64,000 bases of DNA from Harmothoe impar (taxonomy: Eukaryota; Annelida; Polychaeta; Phyllodocida; Polynoidae), in assembly GCA_947462335.1 (NCBI GenBank), contig OX381717.1:20079166-20143165 (forward strand). Reading direction: 5' to 3'. The first letter of the stretch is position 1. The number at the start of each line of letters is the position of its first letter. The translations under genes and the position numbers were made by a program. This document shows, piece after piece, positions 26,559-36,724 of the stretch. Under the pieces are notes generated by a model that was not told the origin of the DNA, did not search any database, and saw only the letters and a list, made by a program, of their open reading frames with translations.

Positions 26559-29384
26559 ATGTCAGATACAGAGGTACCTCCCCCGTCGGTTACTAACCAA
26601 GGGGAGGGGATGCGTCCTAGATTACGATCTAGGGTGAGGTTTAATGCTAGGCAGAAGGTGCATACGTTCAATCAGAATAGGGAAATTGGACATGGAGGGG
26701 AAGATGAAGCCCATGAAGTGAGATCTGAGGATTCACAAGGGAACCCTCCAGCGAAACGTCCAGCTCTGGAACCAGATAGGGAAATGGTAGGACAGGTCCA
26801 GGTGAGGGATACATCAAGAGAGGATGTGATGCTTGGACCGGTTACCATGGAAGATATTGGAGAGGATAGTGACTCTAGTATACCTAGTCTGGAGGGTACA
26901 GTAGATGTACCAGTGAGATGGGAACGTAGACCAGTACCCACTGTGGAAGCAGTGGAAGGGACTAGAGTGGTAGTCCCAGTCAGTCAGGAAGGAGTTGAGG
27001 TTGTCAAAAGAGACAACCTAATAGAAACTCCTGAGGAAGGGGAAGAGACAGCTGATGTAATCTCCAGGGGAGATAAGCTGTTCCCAGATCCTTTTAGGTT
27101 GACGATACCCGGTCTAGAGGTTCCACCTTATGAACCCAGGGAGAGGTTGAGCCTGGATGACATAAGGACGCTCAGATTGAGAAATGAGCATGAGCATATG
27201 AAGGAAGGGATAAGACTAGAGGAAGAATCCCTCAGAAAGTTGAAGGAGGAAAGGGAAGCTTTCGAAAAGAGTTTTTTGGCAAAGAGGTCGGGAAACATTA
27301 GGGAACATGCAGCTCAGATAAAACATCTGGAACAAATTTCGGTCAATGTAGGTCTACTTGAGGGTACTGAAGTCAGATTGAAGTCTGAAACAGAAAAGCT
27401 AGGGGTACGGAATAAAGAAATTAGTTCCGAGATTCTGGCAAGACAGTTACAAGTAGCGGAGTATGATGAGTTGTTGAAGAAACAGGATACTAAGTTAGGA
27501 GAGTTGGAAGCACTAGCTCAACAAGCTGAGAATCACATGGTGAACAAACTAGAACCAGAAGTGACTAAGGTAAAAAGGGACTCAGTGGGAACAGCACAGG
27601 AAGTGTCTAAGGATGAGACCTTTGTGACTGCCGACGAGCCTTCAGTATTTATAGTCAATACAGTGGAAGAGGTGGTGAAACCACCTGCCACTGAGGATCT
27701 AGATAGTTCCATGGTGATACATACAGCTGACATGTTATCCAGTGTGAGTGGACACTCATCCATGCATGGCAGTAAGTTTGATAAGAATGAGGAGTTCATG
27801 TTAGAACTATGTGGTAGAGTTGAAAAGCTGTTTCAGGAGAAGTTAGATTGCTTCCTTGAGGAAACAGAATCAGTGAGTGTGGAGAATGACACTAAGGGAG
27901 TAAAAGGAGACGTTCCGGTAGCCCAGGCTACAGGGAATAAGCCTCCTGTGGGACCAGGTCACACTGCTCCAGCTCCAGGTGCTCATTCTACTCCAGCTCC
28001 AGGGACAAGGCAGGTTCCTACAGGTCCGGTAAACGTGTCTACGGTAGGTAGACCAGGTTTGCCCAAGGGGGCAAACATGAATGCTCGGCCGCCAGGTCAA
28101 GGGAATCTGGCAGGGCCTAACACCTCCTATGGGGGATGGAGCAATGTCGGACCGGATAACTGTTATGGTAACGCGAGGCCTATGTTCAATATACCACCTC
28201 CCCCATTACCTGGCAGTCATGTAACTCCAGGAAGCATGTATACACCAAGGACCGGAGGTACTAATCAGAGTGGGACACCCTATCAACATAGGGGAAATAT
28301 GTCAATGGTAGATGAGGCAGTGTTCCAGAGCAATCCAGCAATTAGAAGATTGGGGATTGATGCGGTACCGAATGACGTGGGGAACTTTAAGGCAGTGGAC
28401 TATGCTTTGAGTCAGGCTGATATACCGTTGAGAACGGGGATGACACCTGTGAGGAAGCAGGCTATCAAGATGAAGCAGTATGATGGCTCGGTTCCATGGA
28501 GGAAATGGTTCACACGATTTTCAGCAGACATGAGACATAATGGTTGGGAAGGCGATGAGTGCCTTGCAGCTTTGTCATGGTGTCTGCGGGATGGTCCTGG
28601 TGATCCCGCCCTAACAAGCTTTGAATTAAGCGGGGGAAGAACGTACAAGGGATTAGTGGAAACAGCTTCTTGGGCTTTAGGTTCCACATCCGGTGCGGAT
28701 CCCGCATCTGAGCTAGAGGCAAGAGTTCAGAAGCCCGGTGAAGGGCACAGACAGTTTGGAATGGCTCTCAGAGTGCTAGCAGCAGAAGCATTTGCATCTA
28801 TGAGTCCAAGTGATCCATGGCTGGTAAGGAAGTTGTCCAGCCTGTATATAGATGGACTTAAAGACGAAAGATTGTCGAGCGAGATTGCTTCACAGTGGAA
28901 GACCACTATGTCACTAGCAGATATCTTCGAGCTTACAGAAGATGCTCTGAGGAAGAGGAAGCTGTTGAAAACTGTAGAGGCAGCCCCTGTAGCAGTAATA
29001 GAGATGCCCGTAGAAGAGGTTGAACTGACTACAGAGGGTGTGCAAGAGGTGGCAGCAATAGATCCTAAATGGAAAGGACGTCGTTCTTTTTATGTAAGAC
29101 GAAAGGTTCCAGGATCAGACGCTCAAGCGCCAGAGGAGGGTGCATTGAAGACCATGATCGGAAAAGTCATGGAGGAGCGTAGTAAGGCTGAGAAGGCTGA
29201 GAAGGTCGCAACTCGTGGTCGCGGTAAGGGGAAACCCAACAAAGACACGAAATGCTATAATTGTGGGAAGAAGGGTCACTTTGCAAGGACATGTTGGTCC
29301 AAGGATACTAATAATGTATCATCGGTCGAGAAACAAAAAGACGGACCCTCTTCTGACCAAAGCCCACCACCGACGGAAAACTAA
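26559..29384 (+). CDS. Gag polyprotein of the gypsy element
   Basis: Starting at the first ATG of the frame (26559, MSDTEVPPPS) it encodes 941 residues; the frame upstream begins with a TTG. The N-terminal third is acidic, followed by a coiled coil at about residues 200-320 (EESLRKLKEEREAFEKSFLA). A Pro/Gly-rich linker follows, then a retrotransposon-type capsid domain at about residues 645-800 (PWRKWFTRFSADMRHNGW; LVRKLSSLYIDGL). Near residue 897 there is a CCHC zinc knuckle, CYNCGKKGHFARTC. It packages the RNA into particles. At 941 residues it is long for a gypsy Gag, mainly because of the N-terminal extension. No stop is seen. Pol begins 39 bases downstream in another frame. Confidence 0.9.
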   Translation: MSDTEVPPPSVTNQGEGMRPRLRSRVRFNARQKVHTFNQNREIGHGGEDEAHEVRSEDSQGNPPAKRPALEPDREMVGQVQVRDTSREDVMLGPVTMEDIGEDSDSSIPSLEGTVDVPVRWERRPVPTVEAVEGTRVVVPVSQEGVEVVKRDNLIETPEEGEETADVISRGDKLFPDPFRLTIPGLEVPPYEPRERLSLDDIRTLRLRNEHEHMKEGIRLEEESLRKLKEEREAFEKSFLAKRSGNIREHAAQIKHLEQISVNVGLLEGTEVRLKSETEKLGVRNKEISSEILARQLQVAEYDELLKKQDTKLGELEALAQQAENHMVNKLEPEVTKVKRDSVGTAQEVSKDETFVTADEPSVFIVNTVEEVVKPPATEDLDSSMVIHTADMLSSVSGHSSMHGSKFDKNEEFMLELCGRVEKLFQEKLDCFLEETESVSVENDTKGVKGDVPVAQATGNKPPVGPGHTAPAPGAHSTPAPGTRQVPTGPVNVSTVGRPGLPKGANMNARPPGQGNLAGPNTSYGGWSNVGPDNCYGNARPMFNIPPPPLPGSHVTPGSMYTPRTGGTNQSGTPYQHRGNMSMVDEAVFQSNPAIRRLGIDAVPNDVGNFKAVDYALSQADIPLRTGMTPVRKQAIKMKQYDGSVPWRKWFTRFSADMRHNGWEGDECLAALSWCLRDGPGDPALTSFELSGGRTYKGLVETASWALGSTSGADPASELEARVQKPGEGHRQFGMALRVLAAEAFASMSPSDPWLVRKLSSLYIDGLKDERLSSEIASQWKTTMSLADIFELTEDALRKRKLLKTVEAAPVAVIEMPVEEVELTTEGVQEVAAIDPKWKGRRSFYVRRKVPGSDAQAPEEGALKTMIGKVMEERSKAEKAEKVATRGRGKGKPNKDTKCYNCGKKGHFARTCWSKDTNNVSSVEKQKDGPSSDQSPPPTEN

Positions 29385-29422
29385 CAGGGGTTGTTGTCGA
29401 TGACAAGATAACAACCCCACCT

Positions 29423-32400
29423 GTGATTGTCAAGAGTACTGTCAGGGGAGAATCAAAAGATTCCATTTCATGGGAACCGCTGGGGTTAGCCGCACCTGAG
29501 TCTGATCCGCAAGGTGGAGATGGGCCCCAGGGAACGGACGAGAAAGGTGTTGAAGATTTAGCTCATCTGGACACCGTCCGTAGAATTGAGTTGGCGGAAG
29601 AAGTAGAAAGGTTTTGTGCTTCGCGACTCAAACCCGATGATCCTATAGTTAAGTTTCTCAACTCGAGGGGATATGACTTGGGCGGTGAAGCTGGAATCCA
29701 GAGATTTGCCTTGCAACCTTCTCCTTTACAAGGGAAGAGATGGTACTTGCCTGTGCAGATTCAGGGCTGCTTGGGGGAATTTCTGATCGATACTGGAGCT
29801 AGTCACTCCATGATGGGTCACCATTTCTTCAAGAAGCTCGCAGGTCTGTCGACTAACCCTGTGGGGTCTGGGTCGGTCAGAAGTGCTGATGGGTCTCATA
29901 TGCGGACACATGGCAGACAGGTGATACCCTTTTGGGTGAATCAACATTCATTTGTTGTTTCAACAACTGTAGCTGAATTGACGGATGAGGGAATCTTGGG
30001 AGTAGATTTTTGTTCTCTGTATGGAGCGGTATTGGATAGTGTGACAGGGGAACTCACTCTTCAGTATCCACAAGAGATGAAGGTCCAGTGTGTACTCCGC
30101 CGGATTTCAGGCGTCTCGTCTGTCTCTCAGACAGTGCGAATTCCTCCTCGCCATGTGTGCAATGTAGTTGTATACTGCCGGGAAATGGAATTTGACCGCA
30201 TGGGGGTGGTGGAACCGAATCAGCAGCATTTGAGTAAGCTGGGGTTGGTTTCCACCAGTGCCTTAGTGCAGAGTTCAAGACGAACAGTAGTACCAGTCAG
30301 TAATATGACTTTTCAGGATGTGTACCTGGAAAAAGGGACGACCTTTGGGGACGTAACATATGCTGACGTGGTAGGAAGAGCTGACTCACCAGAAGTAGAG
30401 TTAGCAGTGAAGAGAGCAGTGGAAATAGGAGCTTTGGATCCATCCGCTATGCCAGTGGTATTACAAGACACTGGGGAGCAGGATAGGAAGGAAGGATATG
30501 GATTGCCACTGCATCTTTTACCATTAGTAACAGATAGCCACTTGGAGACAGAGGAGGACAAAGAGAGTCTGGCTCAGCTATTGTGCGAGAATGCAGACTT
30601 GTTCTCTGCTCCAGGGGAGCAATTGGGTAGAACTGACCGAGTAACTCATCGGATAGACACCGGTTCTAGCCCACCATTGCGCTTGCCATACCGGCGCCTC
30701 CCGTTGTCTAAGAAGCAGGCATTGGAGGATGAGGTAGACAAGATGTTAGGGGAAGGGATAATAAGGCCCTCAGATAGTCCATGGGCTAGTCCAGTGGTAA
30801 TGGTTACCAAAAAGGATGGCACCTGTCGGTTCTGTATAGATTACAGGAGACTAAATGGGATTACGAGGAAGAATGCCTACCCCTTGCCACGCATTGACCA
30901 AAGTCTGGATTCCTTGGGAGGCAATCACTGGTTTAGTACCTTAGATCTCCAGTCAGGGTACTGGCAGATTGGGATGCACCCAGAGGATAAGGAAAAGACA
31001 GCATTTACAACCCACAGGGGGTTGTTTGAGTTATGCAATGCTCCGGCTACTTTCGAGAATATGATGGAGACAATGCTAAGGGGATTGTTGTGGAAAAACT
31101 GTCTAGTTTATCTAGACGACATCATAGTTTTCGGGAAAACTCGGGAGGAGTGTCTATCAAATTTGAACAAGGTGATGAATCGACTGAGATCCTACAACCT
31201 TAGACTGAAAGCTAAGAAATGCAAGTTCTTCAGGCAATCAGTGGAATATCTGGGCCGAATAGTCAGTGGCACAGGTATTTCGGCGGATCCAGGGAAATTG
31301 GAGGCTGTAGCTAATTGGGCAACGCCAAAAGACCAGAAAGAAGTGAGGTCATTTTTGGGCTTTTGCTCGTACTACCGCGACTTCATTCCCGGATTTGCTG
31401 AGGTGTCGGCTCCATTACAGGCGCTGGTAGTAGGAAAAAGGAAGGGAATGTTGAAGCTACCACCGTTTATTTGGACGGAATTAGCTGGACAGGCTTTTCA
31501 GAAGCTGAAGGAGTTATTCACGGTAACTCCTGTGCTGAGCTATCCTACTGAGGGTGATCAGTTCATCCTAGACACCGACGCTAGCAACGATAGCATAGGC
31601 GCTGTCTTATCCCAAGTGCAAGAGGGTAGGGAAGTGCCCTTGGCATTTGCTAGCAACAGCTTGAGTAAAACTCAACGCAATTATTGCACCACCAAGAGAG
31701 AGTTGTTGGCCATAGTAGTATACACAAAGAAATTCCGCCATTATTTGTATGGCGGGAATTTTATTCTACGAACAGACCATTCATCCTTGAGATGGCTCCT
31801 GAATTTCAAGGAAGCAGATGGGATGATGGGTAGATGGATCTCCGCGTTGTCTGAACTAGGGATAGAGAATACCCAGATTCAGCATCGGAGCGGAGTGAAG
31901 CACGTAAATGCGGATTGTTTGTCTAGGAGACCAATCCGAAGATGTGCAAGAATGGACTGTGAAGACTGTGGCATACATAACGCGTTGGTGGCTCCAATAA
32001 TGAATTTTGATCCGGCCTGGGAAGAGAACTTGGTGTTTTGGTCGGCGGAGTCCATACTTGAAGCTCAACAGGAGGACGATGGTATCAATATGATACGGAA
32101 TCTGATCCTGGAGAGAGCTGCTCGTCCCGTCAGACCTGCTCTGTCATTAGAATGTGTGGAAGTAAGGAACTTAGTGGGCCAATGGTCGCAGTTGGTAGTG
32201 CGAGACGGCCTATTGTGTAGATGGAAAACTCTTGAAGGCAAAGCCAGGAGGAGGCTACAGATAGTCTTGCCAGCTTCTCTGAGATGGGAAGTATTCGAGT
32301 TTTTCCATGGTCATCAGACTTCCGCTCATTTTGGCAGGAAACGGACTTTGGACAAACTAGCGAGGAGATATTACTGGCCTGGGATGTCTAAAGACGTAAT

Positions 32401-32686
32401 ACGTTGGTTGAGTGAATGCCCAACGTGTTGCCTGGTGAGGCCGGGCCCTGGGAAAGGTAAAACATCTCTCAGACAAGAACTGTTCGGAGTCAGATTTGCG
32501 AGGATAGCCATTGATATAATCACTGGCTTCCAGACAACTCCAAACTCCAATGTGTGCATGATGGTGGTACGAGACTACTATACAAAGTACGTGAAGGTGA
32601 TCCCAATGAAGGATCACACGGCATTAACTTGCGCACAAGCTTTGGTTGAGGAGATGGGATGGTTGAGAGATTCAACCGCACGTTGA
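29423..32686 (+). pseudogene. Pol polyprotein (protease, RT, RNase H, integrase N-part), truncated in integrase
   Basis: The frame of 1,087 codons begins at a GTG; translation probably comes from frameshifting or re-initiation after Gag. Domains in order: aspartic protease with LIDTGASHS (about residue 122), RT with the YLDDIIVF catalytic site (about 561-568), RNase H with ILDTDAS (about 713), the integrase HHCC zinc domain (HGHQTSAHFG ... CPTCC, about 961-1000) and the first catalytic Asp (AIDIITGF, about 1030). After VEEM the sequence jumps directly to the part encoding MVERFNRTL in another frame. The second catalytic Asp and its surroundings are missing, and the frame ends at 32686. RT and RNase H look intact. 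Confidence 0.9.
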
Positions 32687-33453
32687 TTCAGGGGCTGACC
32701 ACACTGGTTAATTCTAATCAGGATGACTGGGACACGTTTTCCCAGTATGTGGCTCATGCATACAAGGGTACGGTGCATGCTTCAACTGGCTGCACTCCTA
32801 ACAGCCTGGTATTTGGATCTGAGATCATAATGCCTGCAGATTTGGTCTTTGGCAGTGTACTGCGGAGAAAGGATGTCCCATGCCGTGTGGCATTTGCGGA
32901 ATCTCTGCGTAGAGAATTGCGGGAAGGCTATGCATTGGTGAGAGGCCATTTGAAGAAAGCGGCCATCCATCAGAAAGTAGGGTATGATACAGGCTTGAGA
33001 GAGAGGAAGTATGTAGTTGGACAGAAGGTGGTGAGATTGAAACCACCTGTACATGGAAAAATCTCGAAAGGTTGGGATGGGCCATTTGAGGTGACAAAAG
33101 TAATATCGGATGTTACTGTGTTGTTGAAGAATGTGAAAGGCAAGATAGTTGCAGGCCATGTGGATCGCCTGAAGCCTTGGCTAGGTCGCCGGCCCGGTGA
33201 TGAGAATGAGCCTTTGGTAGAAGTGCCAATGCCCCAACCCAGGTGGGTGCGTAAAACACAGGTTACGGCACCCCCGCCTACAAAGAAGACTAGAAAAGCA
33301 ACGCCAGCTAGAAAAGTCGATGGTAGGAAGAAGAAGAAGAAGTTAGTTACTGAAAAGGAAACTAGGGAGGTTCCTACAGTAATTGAGAAGAAGAAACCCC
33401 AAGGACCCATACGTAGAAGTGCTCGTATAGCGGGTCGAGGTGCTGTTACGTAA
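32659..33453 (+). pseudogene. Integrase C-terminal part, out of frame with Pol
   Basis: The frame starts with MVERFNRTLIQGL, which carries the third catalytic residue (Glu), and continues through the end of the core and an SH3-like C-terminal domain (VGQKVVRLKPP; WDGPFEVTKV; AGHVDRLKPW). It ends in a Lys/Arg-rich tail (GRKKKKKLV; RRSARIAGRG). It belongs to the same Pol protein as 29423-32686. The junction at about 32,650 shows a deletion with a frame change. Confidence 0.88.
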
Positions 33454-34397
33454 GAGCGGCGGGGCTTGGTTTGTTTGTTGTGGTTACCCGAAATAGTTCG
33501 GGTCTCCAAGGACTTACCCGGTAAACCCCGGAAAGTTGCGTAACTGGTGCTAATTGTCAAAAACACAACGAAAAATACCGGATTTTATTCTTTAGTCTTT
33601 GTGACGGGAATAATGGTGAAATTGACCAGTAGATGGCATTGGGGTACCCAACGTTCTGCTTTACTAAAGTTAGTTTTGAATGTTTACATGCTATGGTCTG
33701 TGAGTTGGTTTCCCATTTAGTACTTGTCGTGATGGTTTCGGATTAAAATCCAATCAAACCTAGTCAGTAATTTTTCTAAGGATAATATGAGGATCCTTAT
33801 AAGAAATATTATGTGGAAAGTACGGGTGTAGAACTCGTTCCAACAACATGAGAATGGGACTCATACGTATTCCGAATTTGTTTGGACAACCAAAGAAATT
33901 TACTTTGACACGTATTTTTTTATAATGTTTGTTTAAACAGCGTTCTAAAAGTTCATAAGCTACAAATAATACAGCCGTGACGAACTAAAGAATTGCTAGT
34001 ACTTGAAATGATGTGTAAAATACAATCCGAGAGAACCCGGCGAAGATTGCAACTACTACGCAGTTTACTTCGCCACCCGGTTTTCTTCGGATAATACCGG
34101 ATAACTTCTTCGGGAAGGGCTATCCGGTACCCGTGATCCTTTGCGCTTGGATGCGCACGCATGCTGGTTTGGCGCGGAAAGCGTCAGTCCTGCACATACC
34201 GTTGGAGAGGGTGGATGCAAAGGCACCTCTCTCCGCGTATGTAATCACCGGTTAGAACATCTACATGTGAGGGAGAGAGGAGACACTAAAGTGAGGTAGT
34301 ACAGGAGGACACTTTTGTAACAATTTTCCTGATTCTACTACTCATTTAAGCTCATTTTTAGAGTGGGCTCCTCTGGGCCGCCCTCTGTATAGTTATC
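33454..34397 (+). other. Spacer between Pol and the extra ORF
   Basis: No ORF is supported in these 940 bases. A promoter or splice acceptor for the downstream ORF could lie here, but none is clear. Confidence 0.6.
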
Positions 34398-34763
34398 ATG
34401 GCGGATAACTATCCGTCGGGAGACTCCCATAGAAGGAGTCACTCGACGGAAGTTACCCTTCTGTCGCAGGAACAGAGAGAATTGTTAGTTTTGGGGGACC
34501 TGTAGTCAACAGCTCCGGTCGATTATGATCTTCCAAAACGGTTTCGGGATGCGGATTTACCTAAATTTGTGTATCAACCACCGGCTAAGATGAAGAATAG
34601 GGGTGTGAAACGCCGAAATCACAGTAATATCTCTGAGATAAGGAAAACTGAAAAGGTTAAAACCACACAGTATCTCCTAGCTCGGGGAGAACATGTAAGG
34701 AAACTGGTAGATATGGGTTTATCAGTGGCGCAGGCTAGGGGTTCGTGTCAGGGCCGGGGTTAA
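34398..34763 (+). pseudogene. Extra gypsy ORF, N-terminal piece (one in-frame TAG)
   Basis: An ATG at 34398 opens MADNYPSGDSHRRS. After 35 codons a TAG (34503-34505) interrupts, then the frame continues (STAPVDYDLPKRF; MKNRGVKRRNHS) to a stop at 34761-34763. At that point the next piece takes over in another frame, with a short overlap at 34745-34763. It looks like the N-terminus of the ORF at 34745-38188, damaged by a stop and a frameshift. Confidence 0.55.
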
Positions 34764-36724
34764 AAGGACTCGAGGCCGGGGGATTTCCCTTGTTCCAGGT
34801 TGGGAATATTGCGTCACCACCTTCTTCGGGAGTGACCCGGACTGACCCGAATATGCCCGGGATACCGGTGCACTCGGTCAGTGACGTTCCAGTGGGCGCT
34901 CCGTGGGGTGCTATGTCGTATGACCGTGCAGATGGTTTACATCCGGTGCATGGTAACTTTGTACCCGATTGGAATGCCCCTACACAGTCAACTCCGGAAC
35001 GTATTCCAACCATGGCAGTAATGCATTTAGCAGCTAAATTTGAGAAATTTAAGCCGGATGCAGTGATTCCTGGGAGTAAGATATGCAGGGGGGCATACAT
35101 CCAACAGTTGGATAAATTCAACGAGAAGAAATGTACTAAACTATTCAGACCTCCTTCCGATAATTCTAAGTCCAGACCCTATACAGGAGAGGTTACTGGG
35201 GGGATAGGGAGCCGAGCTAGGCTACCATCCTACGAAGATACGGAGAGGGATATGGAGTTCTGGTTAGAGCATACTAGTTCAGGGGCACATCAAGCTTACA
35301 AGTTCTGGGATGAGGTTATAAAGCAAAGTATGGGGACATACAGGGCTGCCGACCTCTCCAACGAGGATAGAGACCGGTTGAAATGGGCCTGGATGACATT
35401 TGTCCCGCCAGGTATGCCTACTTATAAACCTGGTAGAGGTTGGAGAATAGGTTCGGGGCAATGCCCATTCAATGAGTGTATGGATAGAAATCCAATAGCT
35501 GAGTATTTGGACCTGTACCAGTTCGCACGACATCTAGTGGAGTTCCACGGGCACTCCAAAATGATGTGGCAGTGCCGGGCCAAGTCTAATCGCTCAGTTA
35601 AATGTATGAAAGATGGTGAACCTTTCAGCACATCTAGAAAGGGATGTATGGTAAGGCATTTAGTGGATGTACACCATATGAAGGCTGAAACTGCCATGTC
35701 CAATCTAGATATTCTCGAGAATAGTCCGGAGGCCTTAGGACTCACGGACAGAGAAAAGTGTGTGAGGGTACCACAGAGGTTGGCATACACCTTGGTGTTC
35801 AACCATAACCCGAGGAGGTTGTGGTTGAATCAAAAGGCGTGGCCATACTACATTCAGGACTTTCCAGAGAAAGCCTCTGATTATCGTAGTAAAATGGAGT
35901 TGGCCACTCCTCCTAAAGGTAAAATGCTGTCTGAAGGTAAAACTGTGGACCATGGAGTGTACACTCCTGTCTCGGTTACCTTAGGAGAGATGCGGACCAC
36001 AGCTTCAGAGGAGTCCTCAGCTTCTGCTGGGTTAGACTCATCACCTGACGGCCGATCAACCCCAACCAAAAGACGTGCTCCAGGGTCTTCCTGTGGGTTT
36101 AGTAGGAACACTACTGAATCCAACAAGGAGGGCTCTGGCGGATCATTACCGAGGGTTGCTGTTAGCCCAAGGCTAGCCATAGAGGAGAAAATGGTAAATG
36201 ACCTGTTGGCTTCTCCTGTAGAGGAGGAGGATGACTGTGTATTTGTGGGAGAGGAGGTAATACCTCCTACCACAATCTCTGAAGCTAGAGGGAACCCGGG
36301 AGTATCAAGGAAGATATTAAAGACAGAAAATACTTCTACTGATAGTCAAGGGTATGTAACAGGGAAGATAGAGTCAGTAAGTGGGAAAGAGGATTCCAAA
36401 TCTAAAATGATCTATAGAACGATTGATTTCCAATCTGAGGGAGATGATTGGGTGGACCAGAAATTCACCCCACCCACAGGCAGGGTTCAATCAAGTAAAA
36501 TAGAGATGAGGAAGGAACAGGAGATTGGTCGTAGACTATCCTCCGTTCCATCACCATCTACCTGTATGGGGGGTCTCTCACTAAACTCTCCATCATCTGG
36601 AGTGGGTGATGAAGATATCTCTTTGGAGTCGGTCCCTCTGCCTAAGCTGACTGGTGATATTGATCACCCTGAGAATATAAGTATCAGGAATCTTCTGAAA
36701 GAACAGTATGTCACTGGACTTTAA
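34745..36724 (+). CDS. Extra gypsy ORF, central piece with zinc-finger-like pairs
   Basis: The piece has 659 codons. After a Pro/Gly-rich start it has a helical, aromatic-rich domain (RDMEFWLEHTSSGAHQAYKF). Two Cys/His clusters follow near residues 238-310: CPFNEC with FARHLVEFHGH, and CRAKSNRSVKC with MVRHLVDVHH, both shaped like C2H2-type fingers. The second half is Ser/Glu-rich and probably disordered. It ends at a TAA (36722-36724), after which the same frame stays open. No signal peptide or membrane segment is visible, so it does not look like an Env. I do not recognise the family; nucleic-acid binding is a guess from the fingers. Confidence 0.65.
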   Translation: MSGPGLKGLEAGGFPLFQVGNIASPPSSGVTRTDPNMPGIPVHSVSDVPVGAPWGAMSYDRADGLHPVHGNFVPDWNAPTQSTPERIPTMAVMHLAAKFEKFKPDAVIPGSKICRGAYIQQLDKFNEKKCTKLFRPPSDNSKSRPYTGEVTGGIGSRARLPSYEDTERDMEFWLEHTSSGAHQAYKFWDEVIKQSMGTYRAADLSNEDRDRLKWAWMTFVPPGMPTYKPGRGWRIGSGQCPFNECMDRNPIAEYLDLYQFARHLVEFHGHSKMMWQCRAKSNRSVKCMKDGEPFSTSRKGCMVRHLVDVHHMKAETAMSNLDILENSPEALGLTDREKCVRVPQRLAYTLVFNHNPRRLWLNQKAWPYYIQDFPEKASDYRSKMELATPPKGKMLSEGKTVDHGVYTPVSVTLGEMRTTASEESSASAGLDSSPDGRSTPTKRRAPGSSCGFSRNTTESNKEGSGGSLPRVAVSPRLAIEEKMVNDLLASPVEEEDDCVFVGEEVIPPTTISEARGNPGVSRKILKTENTSTDSQGYVTGKIESVSGKEDSKSKMIYRTIDFQSEGDDWVDQKFTPPTGRVQSSKIEMRKEQEIGRRLSSVPSPSTCMGGLSLNSPSSGVGDEDISLESVPLPKLTGDIDHPENISIRNLLKEQYVTGL

